Assembly (NCBI RefSeq): GCF_027409185.1
Contig: NC_084462.1
Span: forward strand, 154,615,490 to 154,679,489
Reading direction: 5' to 3'
DNA: 64,000 bases
Source: Cynocephalus volans
Taxonomy: Eukaryota > Chordata > Mammalia > Dermoptera > Cynocephalidae
Shown piece after piece: positions 28,601 through 38,770 of the stretch (positions are counted from its first letter, which is position 1; every line of letters starts with the position of its first letter). A program made the position numbers and the translations under genes. Under the pieces are notes generated by a model. The model searched no databases. It worked only from the letters and a program-made list of their open reading frames with translations, and was not told where the DNA came from.

Positions 28601-30617
28601 ACTGTTGTGGCAGCCACGAGGAAAAAAAAGACTACTGTTGAGAGGTCAATCAAATGTCTGTTTGTTTACAACATAGAGGACATTGGTAACTGTGACAAGA
28701 GCAGTCCTTGGGAATGGTCCAAACCCAGACTACCCAGGAGGGGCTTGAATAGAGAATGGAAGCCAAGAAAGAGCAACTACAGATAACTTTTCCCACAAAT
28801 TTTGTTGTGAAAGGGAGTAGAGAACTAGGGCAGGAACTGAAGTGGATGTGGGGTCAAGGGAAATCAATAAAATGTAAGAGATACTAGAACATGGAAGTAC
28901 ACTAATGGGAATGAGCCTGTAGAGAGAAAGTTATGAAGGAGAGAGAGAGAGAGAGGATGTAATTGTGGGAGAAAAGTCCTCGAGAATAAGAACGGATGGG
29001 ATCCTAACTGCAAGTAGAGGTGTGGTCTTTAACAAGAACAGAGATACTTTTTTGGAAACAGGAGGGAAGACAAAGAGCTTGAGTTCATGTGGAAATAGGT
29101 ACATCTGGCAGTGAGAAAATGAGATGTTCCTACTGGATAGCTTGTTTTCTCAATGAAGTATGAAGACCTGAAAGTGCAGGGGAATATGGGGGTTAAAGGA
29201 GCTTGAGGAGGTAGGAGAAGGTTTGAGTGGTCTTTAGGAGAAATGGAAAGCAAACATGCCAATAAGGTAGGGCAGGATTGATGGGCAGTGTGGATGCTCA
29301 TTTGAAATTTGTGGTCATGAAATGAAAGTAAGGTCAGTCAGCACCAATGTGTATTTTTTTCCTCCAGCAATGTTTATTGCACACATCCAGGCCTGGAGAA
29401 AGTTGAATAGGTGGATTTAACCAGTGTTAGCCCTATTCCAGGCCAGTATGACTAAAGGAAGAGAGGTTAAGACTATTTGCAAGGGAGTGATTATACTGAT
29501 AAAGCATGACATCTAAGCTGGAGGAGGTGGGAGAACATGAGATATGATAGTGAAAAAGTGGTAGTCAAGGTTTCAAAGAGGTGGAAACAGGTGTCACTAG
29601 AATGGCTAAAGTGAAAGTATTGAAGATGGTGATCAGAGAGTGGAATGATTGACCTAAGACTTTGAAGATGATGTACTTACTGATGATGACTAGGTTTAGT
29701 TATGACAATGGGAGTGGGTCACTCAGGTGGGATAAAGAAGATCATTGGAGGTATGGAGGTCAAGGAACTGAGAGGCCAATGTATTTGATAGATCATCCAC
29801 ATGGTTGTTGAAGTCACCAAGAATGGGTGATGGAGAAATTGTGGAAAGCAAGATGCAGGGAAGGATAATAAATTTACTGAGGCTGCAAACCTGGGTAAAT
29901 GGTGGAGCCCAGATTCAGGTCCAGGTCCACCTGACTTCCAAGGGTGGGCACTACCCACCGCACTACACTGTTCATGGACTCATTCTCCTTTTTCTTCTGT
30001 CCTTTTCTCAGGTAAAGGGTCCAGGAGTTGGGCTGCTTGGAATTTCCAAAGGGGGTGATCTCTGCCTCTCCATGGCCTCTTTCCTGAAGGGCATCACAGC
30101 TGCTGTCATAATCAATGGCTCTGTGGCGAATGTTGGAGGAACCTTACACTACAAGGGTGAGACCCTGCCCCCTTTGGGCATCAACAGAAATCGAGTCAGA
30201 GTGACCAAAGATGGCTTTTTAGACATTGTGGACGTCCTAAACAGCCCTTTGGAAGGACCTGACCAGAAAAGCTTCATTCCTATAGAGAGGGCAGAGAGCA
30301 CCTTCCTGTTCCTTGTAGGTCAGGATGACCACAACTGGAAGAGTGAGTTCTATGCTAATGAGGCCTCTAAACACTTACAGGCCAATGGGAGGAAAAAGCC
30401 CCAGATCATCTGTTATCCAGGGGTGGGGCACTATATTGAGCCGCCTTACTTCCCCTTGTGCCAGGCTTCCCTGCACACCTTGGTGGACAGTCTCGTCATC
30501 TGGGGAGGGGAGCCCAGGGCTCATGCCATGGCCCAGGTGGATGCTTGGAAGCAACTCCAGACTTTCTTCCACAAATACTTGGGTGGTGAAGAGGGGACAA
30601 TCCCAGCAAAACTGTAA
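24994..30617 (+). CDS. ACOT2: ACOT2-like acyl-CoA thioesterase, mitochondrial-leader form
   Basis: Gene-level entry with exons 24994-25579, 27626-27828 and 30012-30617. They give 1395 nt, that is 464 residues plus a stop. The enzyme hydrolyses long-chain acyl-CoA to fatty acid and CoA. Residues 1-43 form an Arg-rich leader without Asp or Glu, ending APAR before MAATVTLEP; this matches the mitochondrial leader of ACOT2. Next come the N-terminal beta-sandwich domain shared with BAAT (about 55-190) and the alpha/beta-hydrolase domain. The triad is intact: nucleophile Ser275 in GISKG, Asp369 in GQDDHNW and His403 in [10 protein letters not shown]. Exon 3 is clearly of ACOT1/ACOT2 type ([18 protein letters not shown]), not ACOT4 or ACOT6. 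Unusually, the protein ends AKL, a peroxisomal-type signal. The start at 24994 has G at -3 and +4; the inner Met44 would give the 421-residue cytosolic length. Calling it ACOT2 rather than ACOT1 rests on the leader. Confidence 0.93.
26745..27175 (-). mobile_element. Old L1 fragment, reverse orientation
   Basis: Antisense L1 pattern: CATTCACCAGTTGAAGGGAC, GGTTGTTTCCAGTCTTTGG, GAGTGGGATTGCTGGGTCAT and TTGCATTCCCACCAGCATTG. Confidence 0.8.
27383..27525 (-). repeat. CYN SINE in ACOT2 intron 1
   Basis: Reverse-oriented, GC-rich subfamily (ATATAGGATCCGAACCCGCG, GCGCCGCACTCTCCCGAGTG). Flanked by AGAAAACTTT at 27373-27382 and 27526-27535. It ends 100 bp before exon 2. Confidence 0.92.
27626..27828 (+). 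CDS. ACOT2: ACOT2 exon 2
   Basis: 203 bp after the acceptor TTCTTCCCAAG, ending CCTGAG before GTTAGA. It encodes [32 protein letters not shown] and the start of the hydrolase fold. Same length and phase as ACOT4 exon 2. Confidence 0.94.
27829..30011. other. ACOT2 intron 2
   Basis: Mostly unassigned sequence with a short (GA)n run at about 28938-28954. A CYN-like fragment is possible near 27945-27970. No gene recognised. Confidence 0.45.
30012..30617 (+). CDS. ACOT2: ACOT2 exon 3 (catalytic domain)
   Basis: 606 bp after TTTTCTCAG, ending AAACTGTAA. It encodes 201 residues with all three triad residues and the C-terminal tripeptide AKL. Confidence 0.95.
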   Translation, partial: VKGPGVGLLGISKGGDLCLSMASFLKGITAAVIINGSVANVGGTLHYKGETLPPLGINRNRVRVTKDGFLDIVDVLNSPLEGPDQKSFIPIERAESTFLFLVGQDDHNWKSEFYANEASKHLQANGRKKPQIICYPGVGHYIEPPYFPLCQASLHTLVDSLVIWGGEPRAHAMAQVDAWKQLQTFFHKYLGGEEGTIPAKL

Positions 30618-30706
30618 TTTTTATTTGATAGTGTGGCATCTCTGACACTCCCCCTGGGAACACCAGCCACAATTAGTGTGTGTATGTGCATTCCTTTTTT
30701 CTTTTT

Positions 30707-30712
30707 AATAAA
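30707..30712 (+). terminator. ACOT2 polyadenylation signal
   Basis: Canonical AATAAA 90 bp after the stop codon, followed by a T-rich then T/C/G-rich stretch. Likely the main poly(A) signal. Confidence 0.7.
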
Positions 30713-30719
30713 TACTTAG

Positions 30720-31630
30720 GGTTTTCCCCCCCTTGCTGTTAAAATGAACTTACCGGTAAGAATGAGTTTTTAAGATTTTTATAAACTGCACACCTTATCA
30801 GTTTGGGAGGGGAGTGATTTTGCAGAAAACAGGAGAGGTAGAAAAAGTGTACCTCTTTCTGTCTCACAACACACAACTGATATGGTTTAGCTCTGAAAGG
30901 AAATGTGAATAACACCAATTAACAGTGCCTGGCACATAATCAGAGTTCAACAATTATTTGCAGAATGATTAGTAAACAAATGATTACCTACTGTGGAAGA
31001 AAAGCATATAATAACAAAACTATTATATATTAGATTTGAGTTTCTCCTTTAAGAATGGAGTTAACATAGCAATAAACTGATTACTAGTTAAATATAAAAC
31101 TACTAGAAATTTTCAAAGCAAATACATTTTTATTTCTTTGATATTTTCTCCTTGGATGAATAAAGATTCTCCTAGTGCCCTGAGTGGAGTTACCTTCCCC
31201 ACTCTGGCTGGGTCATCCCAGAGCAAGCCATTTTAACTCTCTGAGCCTCTTTTCCTCCCATCTGTCAAATGCGGCTGGCAGTGCCGGCAAAAGAATCCAG
31301 TGGCATGGTGGTGGGGGTGAGCACTGTTTGCATGTGAGATGTATGATGTTCCTGCAACCCCCTGTCCTCCCCCACTCTTCCCTGACCTTCTCCTCCTCCA
31401 TATCTCCCTTTGGGAGGGTTGGGGAAAGTGGATAAAACAGTAATTCATTGTCCAGAAGACTTTTGTTGTCTTTGGTGGCTAATCAAGGGTTAGGTTAGAA
31501 GGAGGTCTTCTGTTTAGAAGATTTAAGTTTTAGTGGTGAGAGATGAACAAGCACCCATGAGAGTTTCACGTTTCTAATTCGGGCACTTGGAGGGATGTTA
31601 GAATGGATATTTGTTTTGGATAAATTGATT
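30720..31630. other. Intergenic after ACOT2, nothing assigned
   Basis: Contains one MIR-like patch (about 31215-31275). No gene recognised. Confidence 0.4.
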
Positions 31631-31639
31631 TGAGGTAAC

Positions 31640-31875
31640 AATAGTCAACACCTGTGTAACAATAGTCCACAATGTATTGTATATTTCAAAATAGCAAGAG
31701 AGGATTTTAAATGTTCTCACCACAAAGAAGTGATAAATCTGAGGTGATGGATATGGCAGTTATCCTGATTTGATTATTATATATTCACATTGTATGCATT
31801 TATTGAAACAACAGTTACCCCATGAAAATGAACAATTATTTTGTCCATTCAAAATAAATTAAAAAATAAATTTGA
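31640..31875 (+). mobile_element. L1 3' end fragment
   Basis: L1 3'UTR-like text (AAGAAGTGATAAATCTGAGG, TGATGGATATGGCAG, TATTGAAACAACAG...CCCATGAAAATG) running into an A-rich end. Confidence 0.7.
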
Positions 31876-32828
31876 CAAAAGATAAGAACAAGCTTTTTTT
31901 TGCATGTTAAGTAATACTTGGAATTTATTGGCCTCTGTTATTATTTATAAATATTTTTATTAAAAAGAAAAAAAAAGATTTAAGTTTTACCCACTGGGGC
32001 CAAAGTTCAGATATTTCGCAGAACAAAGATTGTGAAAGTTTCTTGGAAAGGTTTGAGGAATGTATTCCAAAGGACTTTGAGTTGGCTCCACCTTTGCTCA
32101 GGCTGTGCCCCTCACCTGGAGTGCCCTTGCCCATCCTTCCTGCATGACCTTCTCCTCTAATAGGCCTTCCCAGCCCAGCTTGCCCTGCTTTTTCTCCTCT
32201 GGTTTTCTTAGCCTGTTACACAACTAAACACATTAAGTGTGAGTCCTGTGTCCAGTAAGAATCTAGAGCCAGAGCTGTGTCATTTTATCTCCTTGTGCCC
32301 ACATGGCACCTTGTCAGCAAGCTGAGCCATGTTACTTTGCCCAGCTCTTGGTGAGGGACATGGATTACAGATAGGTACAGCTGGGCCCTGTCAAGAGAAG
32401 CTCCCAGGCTGTCAGGGGAGACAGCTGGGCAGCAAGTGTGGGGAGAGAGGAATGAAGAAGGCTGCAGCTGTCAGCAAAGACTTAGGCTCCAAAGGCCACA
32501 CAGTAAGCCCACACTAAATATGAGTTGTTTGAAGTCCCATCAGTCATAGATGCCCAAGATGTCAGAGTTGGCACGCACTTTGTAAGGCATCTGATCCAAC
32601 CTCTTATCACTTAAACAATATGTAATTATAGCATTGTTAGAAAATACTGGCAAGCATAAAAAGAAAAATTAAAAATAGCTAATATTACCCAATGATGACC
32701 ACTGTTAATTTTCATATATATTTTCAGATTTTTCTTTCCTATTCATATTGATCACATCTATTTTACAAAAGTTCGGTCGTTCTGTAAATACTAATTTGTA
32801 ACTTGAGAAGATTTTATTTTGTTATTAT

Positions 32829-32941
32829 TTTTCTCTTGCGGCTGGCCAGTATGGGGATCCCAGCCTTTGACCTTGGTGTTACAAGGCTGTACTCTAACAA
32901 ATTGAGCTAACCAATCAGCCCCTAAAAGGAAAGGGTGGTCA
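32829..32941 (-). repeat. CYN SINE, reverse
   Basis: Body GCTGGCCAGTATGGGGATCC ... TTGAGCTAACCAATCAGCCC. The sequence AGAAGATTTTATTTT recurs on both sides (near 32805 and 32944) as the target duplication. Confidence 0.8.
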
Positions 32942-34690
32942 GAGAAGATTTTATTTTATTATTATTATCATGTGTTCTAATTTGTAACTTGGAATCACAT
33001 TGTTTTGTAACCTGCTTTTTTCTCCCAAACAATATGCTGTGAACAGCTTTCCCCATCAATTAATATTCTATTCAATATCTTAATGGTTTTGTAGTATTTC
33101 ATTGAGTGTTAAACCAAAACATACTTAATCAATCCTTTATTGTTACTCATTTACGTTTACAGTTTTTTTTTTTTTTTTTTTTTGCTATTATATGCAATGC
33201 TGAAATGAATTTCTTTGTGAATATGTCTTCTTTCCTTCCTTTAAATTCCTAGAAGTTAAATTACTTCATCAAAGGAACTGTCCAGGTGTTTGGTAAACAC
33301 ATTTCTGGATTGCCTTCTAGAAACATTGTACTAATTTATATACACTGACTGGCATTGTGTAGCAACAGGTTCTCCATACCCAGATAACTCTTGGTATTTT
33401 TATTTTGCACTTTTACCAGTCTGTTCATCAATAAATTCTGTCATCTTTATTGTTTAAAAAAAAACAAGACAGCTTCTCCTAGTGCAAATAAATTTTAAGT
33501 TATGTATAAACACAGAGACCCTTAGGATTTGTTTCAAAAGCTGGTAAAACATTATTTAGATAAATTACATGAGTGATTTTAACAATGATAAACATGAAAA
33601 CAAATGATAATTTAATATTTGTATCATTTGATACAAATTTTTCTTAAACCTTAATTGTATTTAAAGAAAAAAATAACTTATGATTATCATGTTGTTTCCT
33701 TTTCTTTTTTAATAAAGCAATTCCTGACGTTTTTTTCCCTGAAACTCAGAAAAAAATAAAATGCTCTTTTTGTTTTGTCAGCTTTTTTCCTATACCACCA
33801 TGTGCTTATTATTTAATCTTTACCAGTCAATGAGGCAGGTTTCATCTTCATTTTCTAGAGGAGGAAACCAAGACTCAGAGAAGTGCTTTGCATACTAAAT
33901 GTAGAGCTGGGGCTCAGTATCACCTAACCCATATTCTTCATTTACTAAGCTGCTTCCCTTATATCTGTGGTTCTTCATTATATTTGGGCACAGAGCCATG
34001 TGTCTCTTGATTTCAGCCGTTTCTTAATCGACCCATCTGTGCCATAAGGAGAATACACAGTATTTTGTGATTTCAGGTGTATTCATGAACCCCCTAAAGC
34101 CTTCCCATGGTCTCTGCAGGACAGTAGCCCCAGGGAAAGGAAATGGCTTTTCTTTCACCCATATAAGCTTTGAGAATTCCTGGATTTGGGGGTGGGGGGT
34201 TTGTTTCAAGGCACCATGTGTTAAAAATACATATGTCCACCTAAATAACAGAGACTCTAAAAGAAAGTGACTGTTCTGGAATGGGCACTGCAATGGGAAT
34301 ACACGTGTCATAGTAAACTATGTGTGTATTCAGGGAGGTAAAGACAAAGGTTTTTAAAGGAAAAATGAGGGAGGATTCTATAATTTTTGAGATAATTATC
34401 CTTGGCTACAAGGATCAATAACAAGGGTGGCACCAGTTGGAGGTTGGACAGGCAGTTGCTGGGCAGATGTCCTCGCATAAGTACTGTGTCGTATAAGCTT
34501 GCAGTGTCCTTTGTCCATTCAAAATAAATTAAAAAGACTGTAGTTTTGCAGTCTTTTGTGATAGTTTTTGTTATCAGACATTTGTGCATGAGAACCCCCA
34601 CTTCACAGTCTTCCCTGGCTCCGTGTGTCAGGGTTAACACAAGTGACTCCATTTTGATTCTGACAATTTTCATACCTAAAAAATAGACCT
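32942..34690. other. Intergenic AT-rich old repeats
   Basis: AT-rich, L1-like decayed sequence with a 20-T run near 33164-33183, and a MIR-like piece near 33800-33960. No gene. A 206-codon reverse open frame starting near 34928 is composed of repeat sequence. Confidence 0.45.
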
Positions 34691-34773
34691 TTAGATCATT
34701 ATATAATATATACATGTATTGAAACAACAAGCTGTACCCCATAAACATGTACAATGAAAAATATATATTTATT

Positions 34774-34866
34774 TTTGATGGGTGGCCAGTACAGGGATCT
34801 AAACACATGTCCTTGGTGTTACCAGCACCACACTCTCCCAAGTGAGCTAACTGGCTGCCCCCCCCC
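34774..34866 (-). repeat. CYN SINE, reverse
   Basis: Body GGTGGCCAGTACAGGGATCT ... CTCCCAAGTGAGCTAACTGG, inserted at the end of an L1 3' fragment (34690-34773). Confidence 0.78.
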
Positions 34867-35242
34867 CAAAATTTTTTTTTAAAAAAGAGTAGATCTGGAA
34901 CTATGTTTAAGCCCTGGCCTTGATGCAATAGTATGGTTTTGGAGGAGGTATATGGATGACAATCAGCTCAAAAATGCCTACAGTCCTTCCCTTTATTATT
35001 AACAATGTATATGGGATTTCCCCTTCTTTTTTTCCTCTTTCTCCTCTTTACTTTCCTCTTTCCATTCTTTCCTGTCCTTGCTATATACATCAGACAAGAG
35101 TAAGCATGATACTCTATGGCACTTCAAGGAATCTTGCTGTTTATTACCCTGGAGTGTCAGGCTTCTCTAGAGATTCTGGGGCTGGTCATGAGGGATAAAA
35201 AGCAAAAGCATCATCAGAGATTATTAATGGTCTATTAATGAC

Positions 35243-35657
35243 TGCAGTGGATTGAATTATATCCCCCCAAAACTCATTGAAGCTTGAATTGTATCCCCCA
35301 CATTTTATGTTTTAGAAACTTAGCCCCCACTGTGACTGTTAAGAGGGTGGGAAATCCTATTATGAAAGGTGGAGCCTTGAAGAGGTGATTGGATGGATTG
35401 TAGGACCATGCCGTAGTTAATGGATTAAAAATGGTGGTCGGGGATGTGGTTCTGAGGGCTTTAAAAGTAGAGGAGAGTCTGTCTTGCTTTCTCTGCTTCC
35501 ACCATCTTGCAATGTGAGACCCCTGGGTCACTGTCGACACTGCCAGATAGACTTTGGACTTCTCAGCCTCAGAAACTGTAAGCAATAAATTTCATTTTCA
35601 TTATAAATTACCCAGTTCCAAGCATTTTGTTGTAAGCAACACAAATGGACGAATACA
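35243..35657 (+). mobile_element. Solo LTR, MaLR-like
   Basis: Starts TG and ends CA, flanked by the 5-bp duplication ATGAC at 35238-35242 and 35658-35662. Near the 3' side it carries GCAATAAATTTC, then ATTACCCAGTT, as in mammalian MaLR LTRs. Confidence 0.8.
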
Positions 35658-35873
35658 ATGACCAAATCATATTGTAGACCATGTATTACAAAAGACACAA
35701 AGATGACTTCCTCTTTAGATTCTTTTGAGTAAGAGTAGATAAGAAAAGATACAATAAAGATGCCATAGGGAAGTATTATGGAGGGAGGAGCAAAACTACA
35801 TACTATTGGAGTGAAGATTAGAAAAGAATTCAGAGATGGTGGCATTTAATATGGGTCTTAAAGAACTGATAGG

Positions 35874-35922
35874 TTCAGATCCCTGTACAGTGGCCAAAAT
35901 AAATAAATAAATAAATTTTAAG
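35874..35922 (+). repeat. Truncated CYN SINE
   Basis: Only the B-box end (TTCAGATCCCTGTACAGTGG) and an (AAAT)n tail, with AAGAACTGAT repeated on each side. Confidence 0.7.
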
Positions 35923-36232
35923 AAGAACTGATGGGACTTCATTTTTCTGAATCTCAAGTAATAAAAATTCATAGAAAATTTGGAAAAATGGAGAAAACTA
36001 CTCAGTAGAAAATAATCTCACCTTGAACCAGTGCCCTTAACAATCTCATATATTTCCATTTTCCTTCAGGCTTTTGTTTTCTACGTATGTATGAGCGTTT
36101 TAGAAGACTGGGATTTTGTTGTGTGTATTGAGTTGTTATACTTTTTACTTTAATATCACATGGTGAGCATTTTACCATGTCACTATTATATTCTTCAAAT
36201 GTACAATTTTGTATTTATTATTTATCTATCTG

Positions 36233-36284
36233 ATTGCTGGCCGGTATGGTGATCCAAACTCGTGACCTTGGTGTTAAACATATC
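36233..36284 (-). repeat. CYN SINE fragment, reverse
   Basis: Reverse tRNA-Ile-like fragment GCTGGCCGGTATGGTGATCC ... TTGGTGTTA. Confidence 0.65.
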
Positions 36285-36700
36285 ATTTTTTTTTAAAAAC
36301 AGTGACTTATATTCAATAGATTTGTATTAACGATCCTTCATTTAACCAATCCCCTATTGTTAGGCCTTGACATTGTTGACAGTTTTTCATAATAAAGTCT
36401 GGTGTTGTGGTGAAGGGACTTGTACATATATGGCTTTGCGTGTATCACTGATTATTCCTTAGGAGATATTCTTTGCAGTGAAATTACTGGGCAAAGGGTT
36501 ATGAATAGTTTTATCTCTTTTGTATGCATACCAGAAATTATCATTGTACATCATGTGGAGCACGGTATGAGACAGCTCTGTTGCACTGCACCATTGCCAG
36601 TACTGGCACAGTGTGAGTGTGTATGCATGTGTGCATGAGTATCTTTTTATGTTTACAAATTTTATGGGTTAAAAAGAGCATCTCATAGTTTTGCTTTTTC

Positions 36701-36835
36701 TTTTTTTTTTTTTTTTTGTGACTGGCACTCAGCCAGGGAGTGCACTGGTCATTCCTATATAGGATCCGAACCCGCGGCGGGAGCGTTGCTGCGCTCCCAG
36801 CGCCGCACTCTCCTGAGTGCGCCACGGGCTCGGCC
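36701..36835 (-). repeat. CYN SINE, GC-rich subfamily
   Basis: Reverse orientation; the poly-T end is followed by GTGACTGGCACTCAGCC and CCCGCGGCGGGAGCG. Perfect duplication CATAGTTTTGCTTTTTC at 36684-36700 and 36836-36852. Confidence 0.93.
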
Positions 36836-36880
36836 CATAGTTTTGCTTTTTCATTGTTATTAGTGAGGTTGAATATTTTC

Positions 36881-36959
36881 CCTTTTTTTTTTTTGGTGGC
36901 TGGCGTACAGAGATTGAACCCAGCACCTCACTCTAACCAACTGAGCTAATCAGCCAGCC
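36881..36959 (-). repeat. CYN SINE, short, reverse
   Basis: Reverse tRNA-Ile-like unit ending AGCTAATCAGCCAGCCC, with ATATTTTCC on both sides. Confidence 0.8.
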
Positions 36960-37229
36960 CATATTTTCCTTTCTTACTGGGAAACTATTTGCATTTCTTT
37001 TCTTTTTTTTTTAACTGTCTCACTCTTCTAGAATATTTATCTATTTCTTTTTTTTTTTTTTCTTTATTGAATCAAAATTGATTATACATATTTTTGGGGT
37101 TGAACATTGAGATCAATGTTGATTAAATCAATATTACTAGCATATATATGTTACAAATTGTAATTATTCTTTATGCCCCTTGTCCAATCTCTCCCCTTTC
37201 TCCATTCCCTCCTCCTCCCCCTCTAATTG

Positions 37230-37375
37230 CCCTAGATTTCTTCTCTCCTTCTGAAAGAATAATGGTTACTCTGTTAATTTGTTGCCTAGATGATCTGTTC
37301 AATGCTGAAAGATGTGATCAGATCCCCCAATATTATCATAGAGCAGATGCTTCTTCTGTCACTCTGAAATAGGTT
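37230..37375 (-). mobile_element. Short L1 ORF2-derived fragment in the composite element
   Basis: The plus-strand text TTGTTGCCTAGATGATCTGT and TCAATGCTGAAAGATGTGAT resembles the antisense of a mammalian L1 ORF2 segment. It lies between the VNTR side and the L1 3' end, marking an internal deletion junction. Confidence 0.6.
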
Positions 37376-37571
37376 TTGTGGAAAGAGACATCCTCTTCTT
37401 TTCTTTGTCTCTGCTGGTGACTCTTGTGTGAATGCACTCCAGTGGTTGGCGGACCATCTGTGTGGTGGTTGTGGCGTCTAGCCACTTTTGCAGCAGCCAT
37501 GGTTATTGTGGTGACTGTGGTGGGCCACCCACGTGGAGGTGCTGTTTTGGTATGCTCCTTGGCACTGGCGG

Positions 37572-38770
37572 TATGCCTAGTTGTGGGGTGTGTTTGGTCC
37601 TCTTCTCCATGCCTCTGGTCCCTGGGCAGGCCCCAAGGCACTGGTGCCATGTGCCTAATTGTGGGAGAGGGGTCCAGTCCCCTTCTCCATGCCCCAAATC
37701 CCTAGGCGGGCCCCAAAGCACTGGTGCCATGTGCCTGGTTGTGGGAAGAGGGTCCGGTCCCCTTCTCCATGCCTTGGGTACCCAGGTGGGCCCCGAGGTG
37801 CTGGCATTTTGTGCCTGCTGTGGGAAGAGGGTCCAGTCCCTGGCTCCATACCTCAGGTCACTGGGTGGGACCTGAGGCACTGGCTTGATGTACCTGGTTG
37901 TGGGAGACAAGGCCAGTCCCCTTCTGCATGCCTCTGGGCCGGGCGGGCCCCAAGGTGCTGGCATGGTGTCCATAGTTGTGGGAGAGAATTCCAGTCCCCT
38001 TCTTGCCTCGGGTCCATGGGTGGGCTCCAAGGTACTGTTGTGATGTGCCTTGTTGTGGGAGGAGGGTCTGGTTCCTGGCTCCATGCCTCGGGTCACTGGG
38101 TAGGACCCAAGGTGCTAGCTTGGTGTGCCTGGTTGTGGGAGAGAGGTCCGGTCCCTGACTCCAAACCCTGGGTCTCTGGGTGGGCCCCAAGGCGCTGGCT
38201 CAGTGTGCCTGGTTGTGGGAGAGAGGTCTGGTCCCCTTCTCCATGCCCTGGGTCCCTGGGTGGGCCCCAAGGTGCTGGTGTGGTGTGCCTGGTTGTGGGA
38301 GAGAGGTCCAGTCCCCTTCTCCATGCCTCGGTTCCCCAGGAGGGCCCTGAAGTGCTGGCTCAGTGTGCCTGGTTGTGGGAGAGAGGTCCAGTCCTCTTCT
38401 CCATTCCCTGGGTCCCTGGGTGGGCTCTGAGTTGCTGGCACATTGTGCCTGGTTGTGGGAGGGTGGTCTGGTCCCCAACTCCATAACCCGGGTCCCTGGG
38501 TGAGCCCCAAGGCACTGGCTCAGTGTGCCTGGTTGTGGGAAAGATGTCCGGTCCCCTTTTCCCTGCCTCGGGTCCCTGGGCAGGCCCCAAGGTGCTGGCG
38601 TGGTGTGCCTGGTTGTGGGCAGGGGGTCCAGTCCCCTTCTCCGTGCTTCAGGTCCCAAGGCTGGCCCTGAGGCACTGGTGCAGTTTGCCTGGAAGTGGGA
38701 GTGGGGTCCGGTCCTCATATCAGAGCCTCTGGTTCCCAGGCAGGCCCCAAGGTGCTGGTGGTGTGCCTGG
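37572..38770. repeat. 80-bp VNTR (about 15 units) inside the composite element
   Basis: The anchor GTGCCTGGTTGTGGGAGAG recurs every 80 bp. GGTTGTGGGA starts at 38131, 38211, 38291, 38371, 38451, 38531 and 38611; older units toward 37572 are slightly shorter or longer (77-81 bp). Within the unit, GGTCCCTGGGTGGGCCCCAA is the second conserved block. Units lack stops in several frames, producing long but probably meaningless open frames on both strands. Confidence 0.95.

Noticed and set aside
28568..28786. Small open frame in ACOT2 intron 2 as a nested gene
   Set aside because: Short, no splice or start context, and no recognisable product.
24994..30617. Calling the left-hand thioesterase ACOT1
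   Set aside because: The catalytic part fits ACOT1 and ACOT2 equally, but the Arg-rich leader ending in APAR-MAAT is an ACOT2 trait. ACOT1 remains possible if only Met44 is used.
34308..34928. 206-codon minus-strand open frame
   Set aside because: It runs through a CYN SINE and an L1 3' fragment; no protein family is recognisable.
37659..38486. 275-codon plus-strand frame in the VNTR as a gene
   Set aside because: It comes from stop-free GC-rich repeats; there is no promoter, splice or family support, and it is open in other frames too.
37572..38770. Regularly spaced direct repeats resembling a CRISPR array
   Set aside because: The 80-bp units are tandem without unique spacers and sit inside an L1-type insertion in a mammalian genome.
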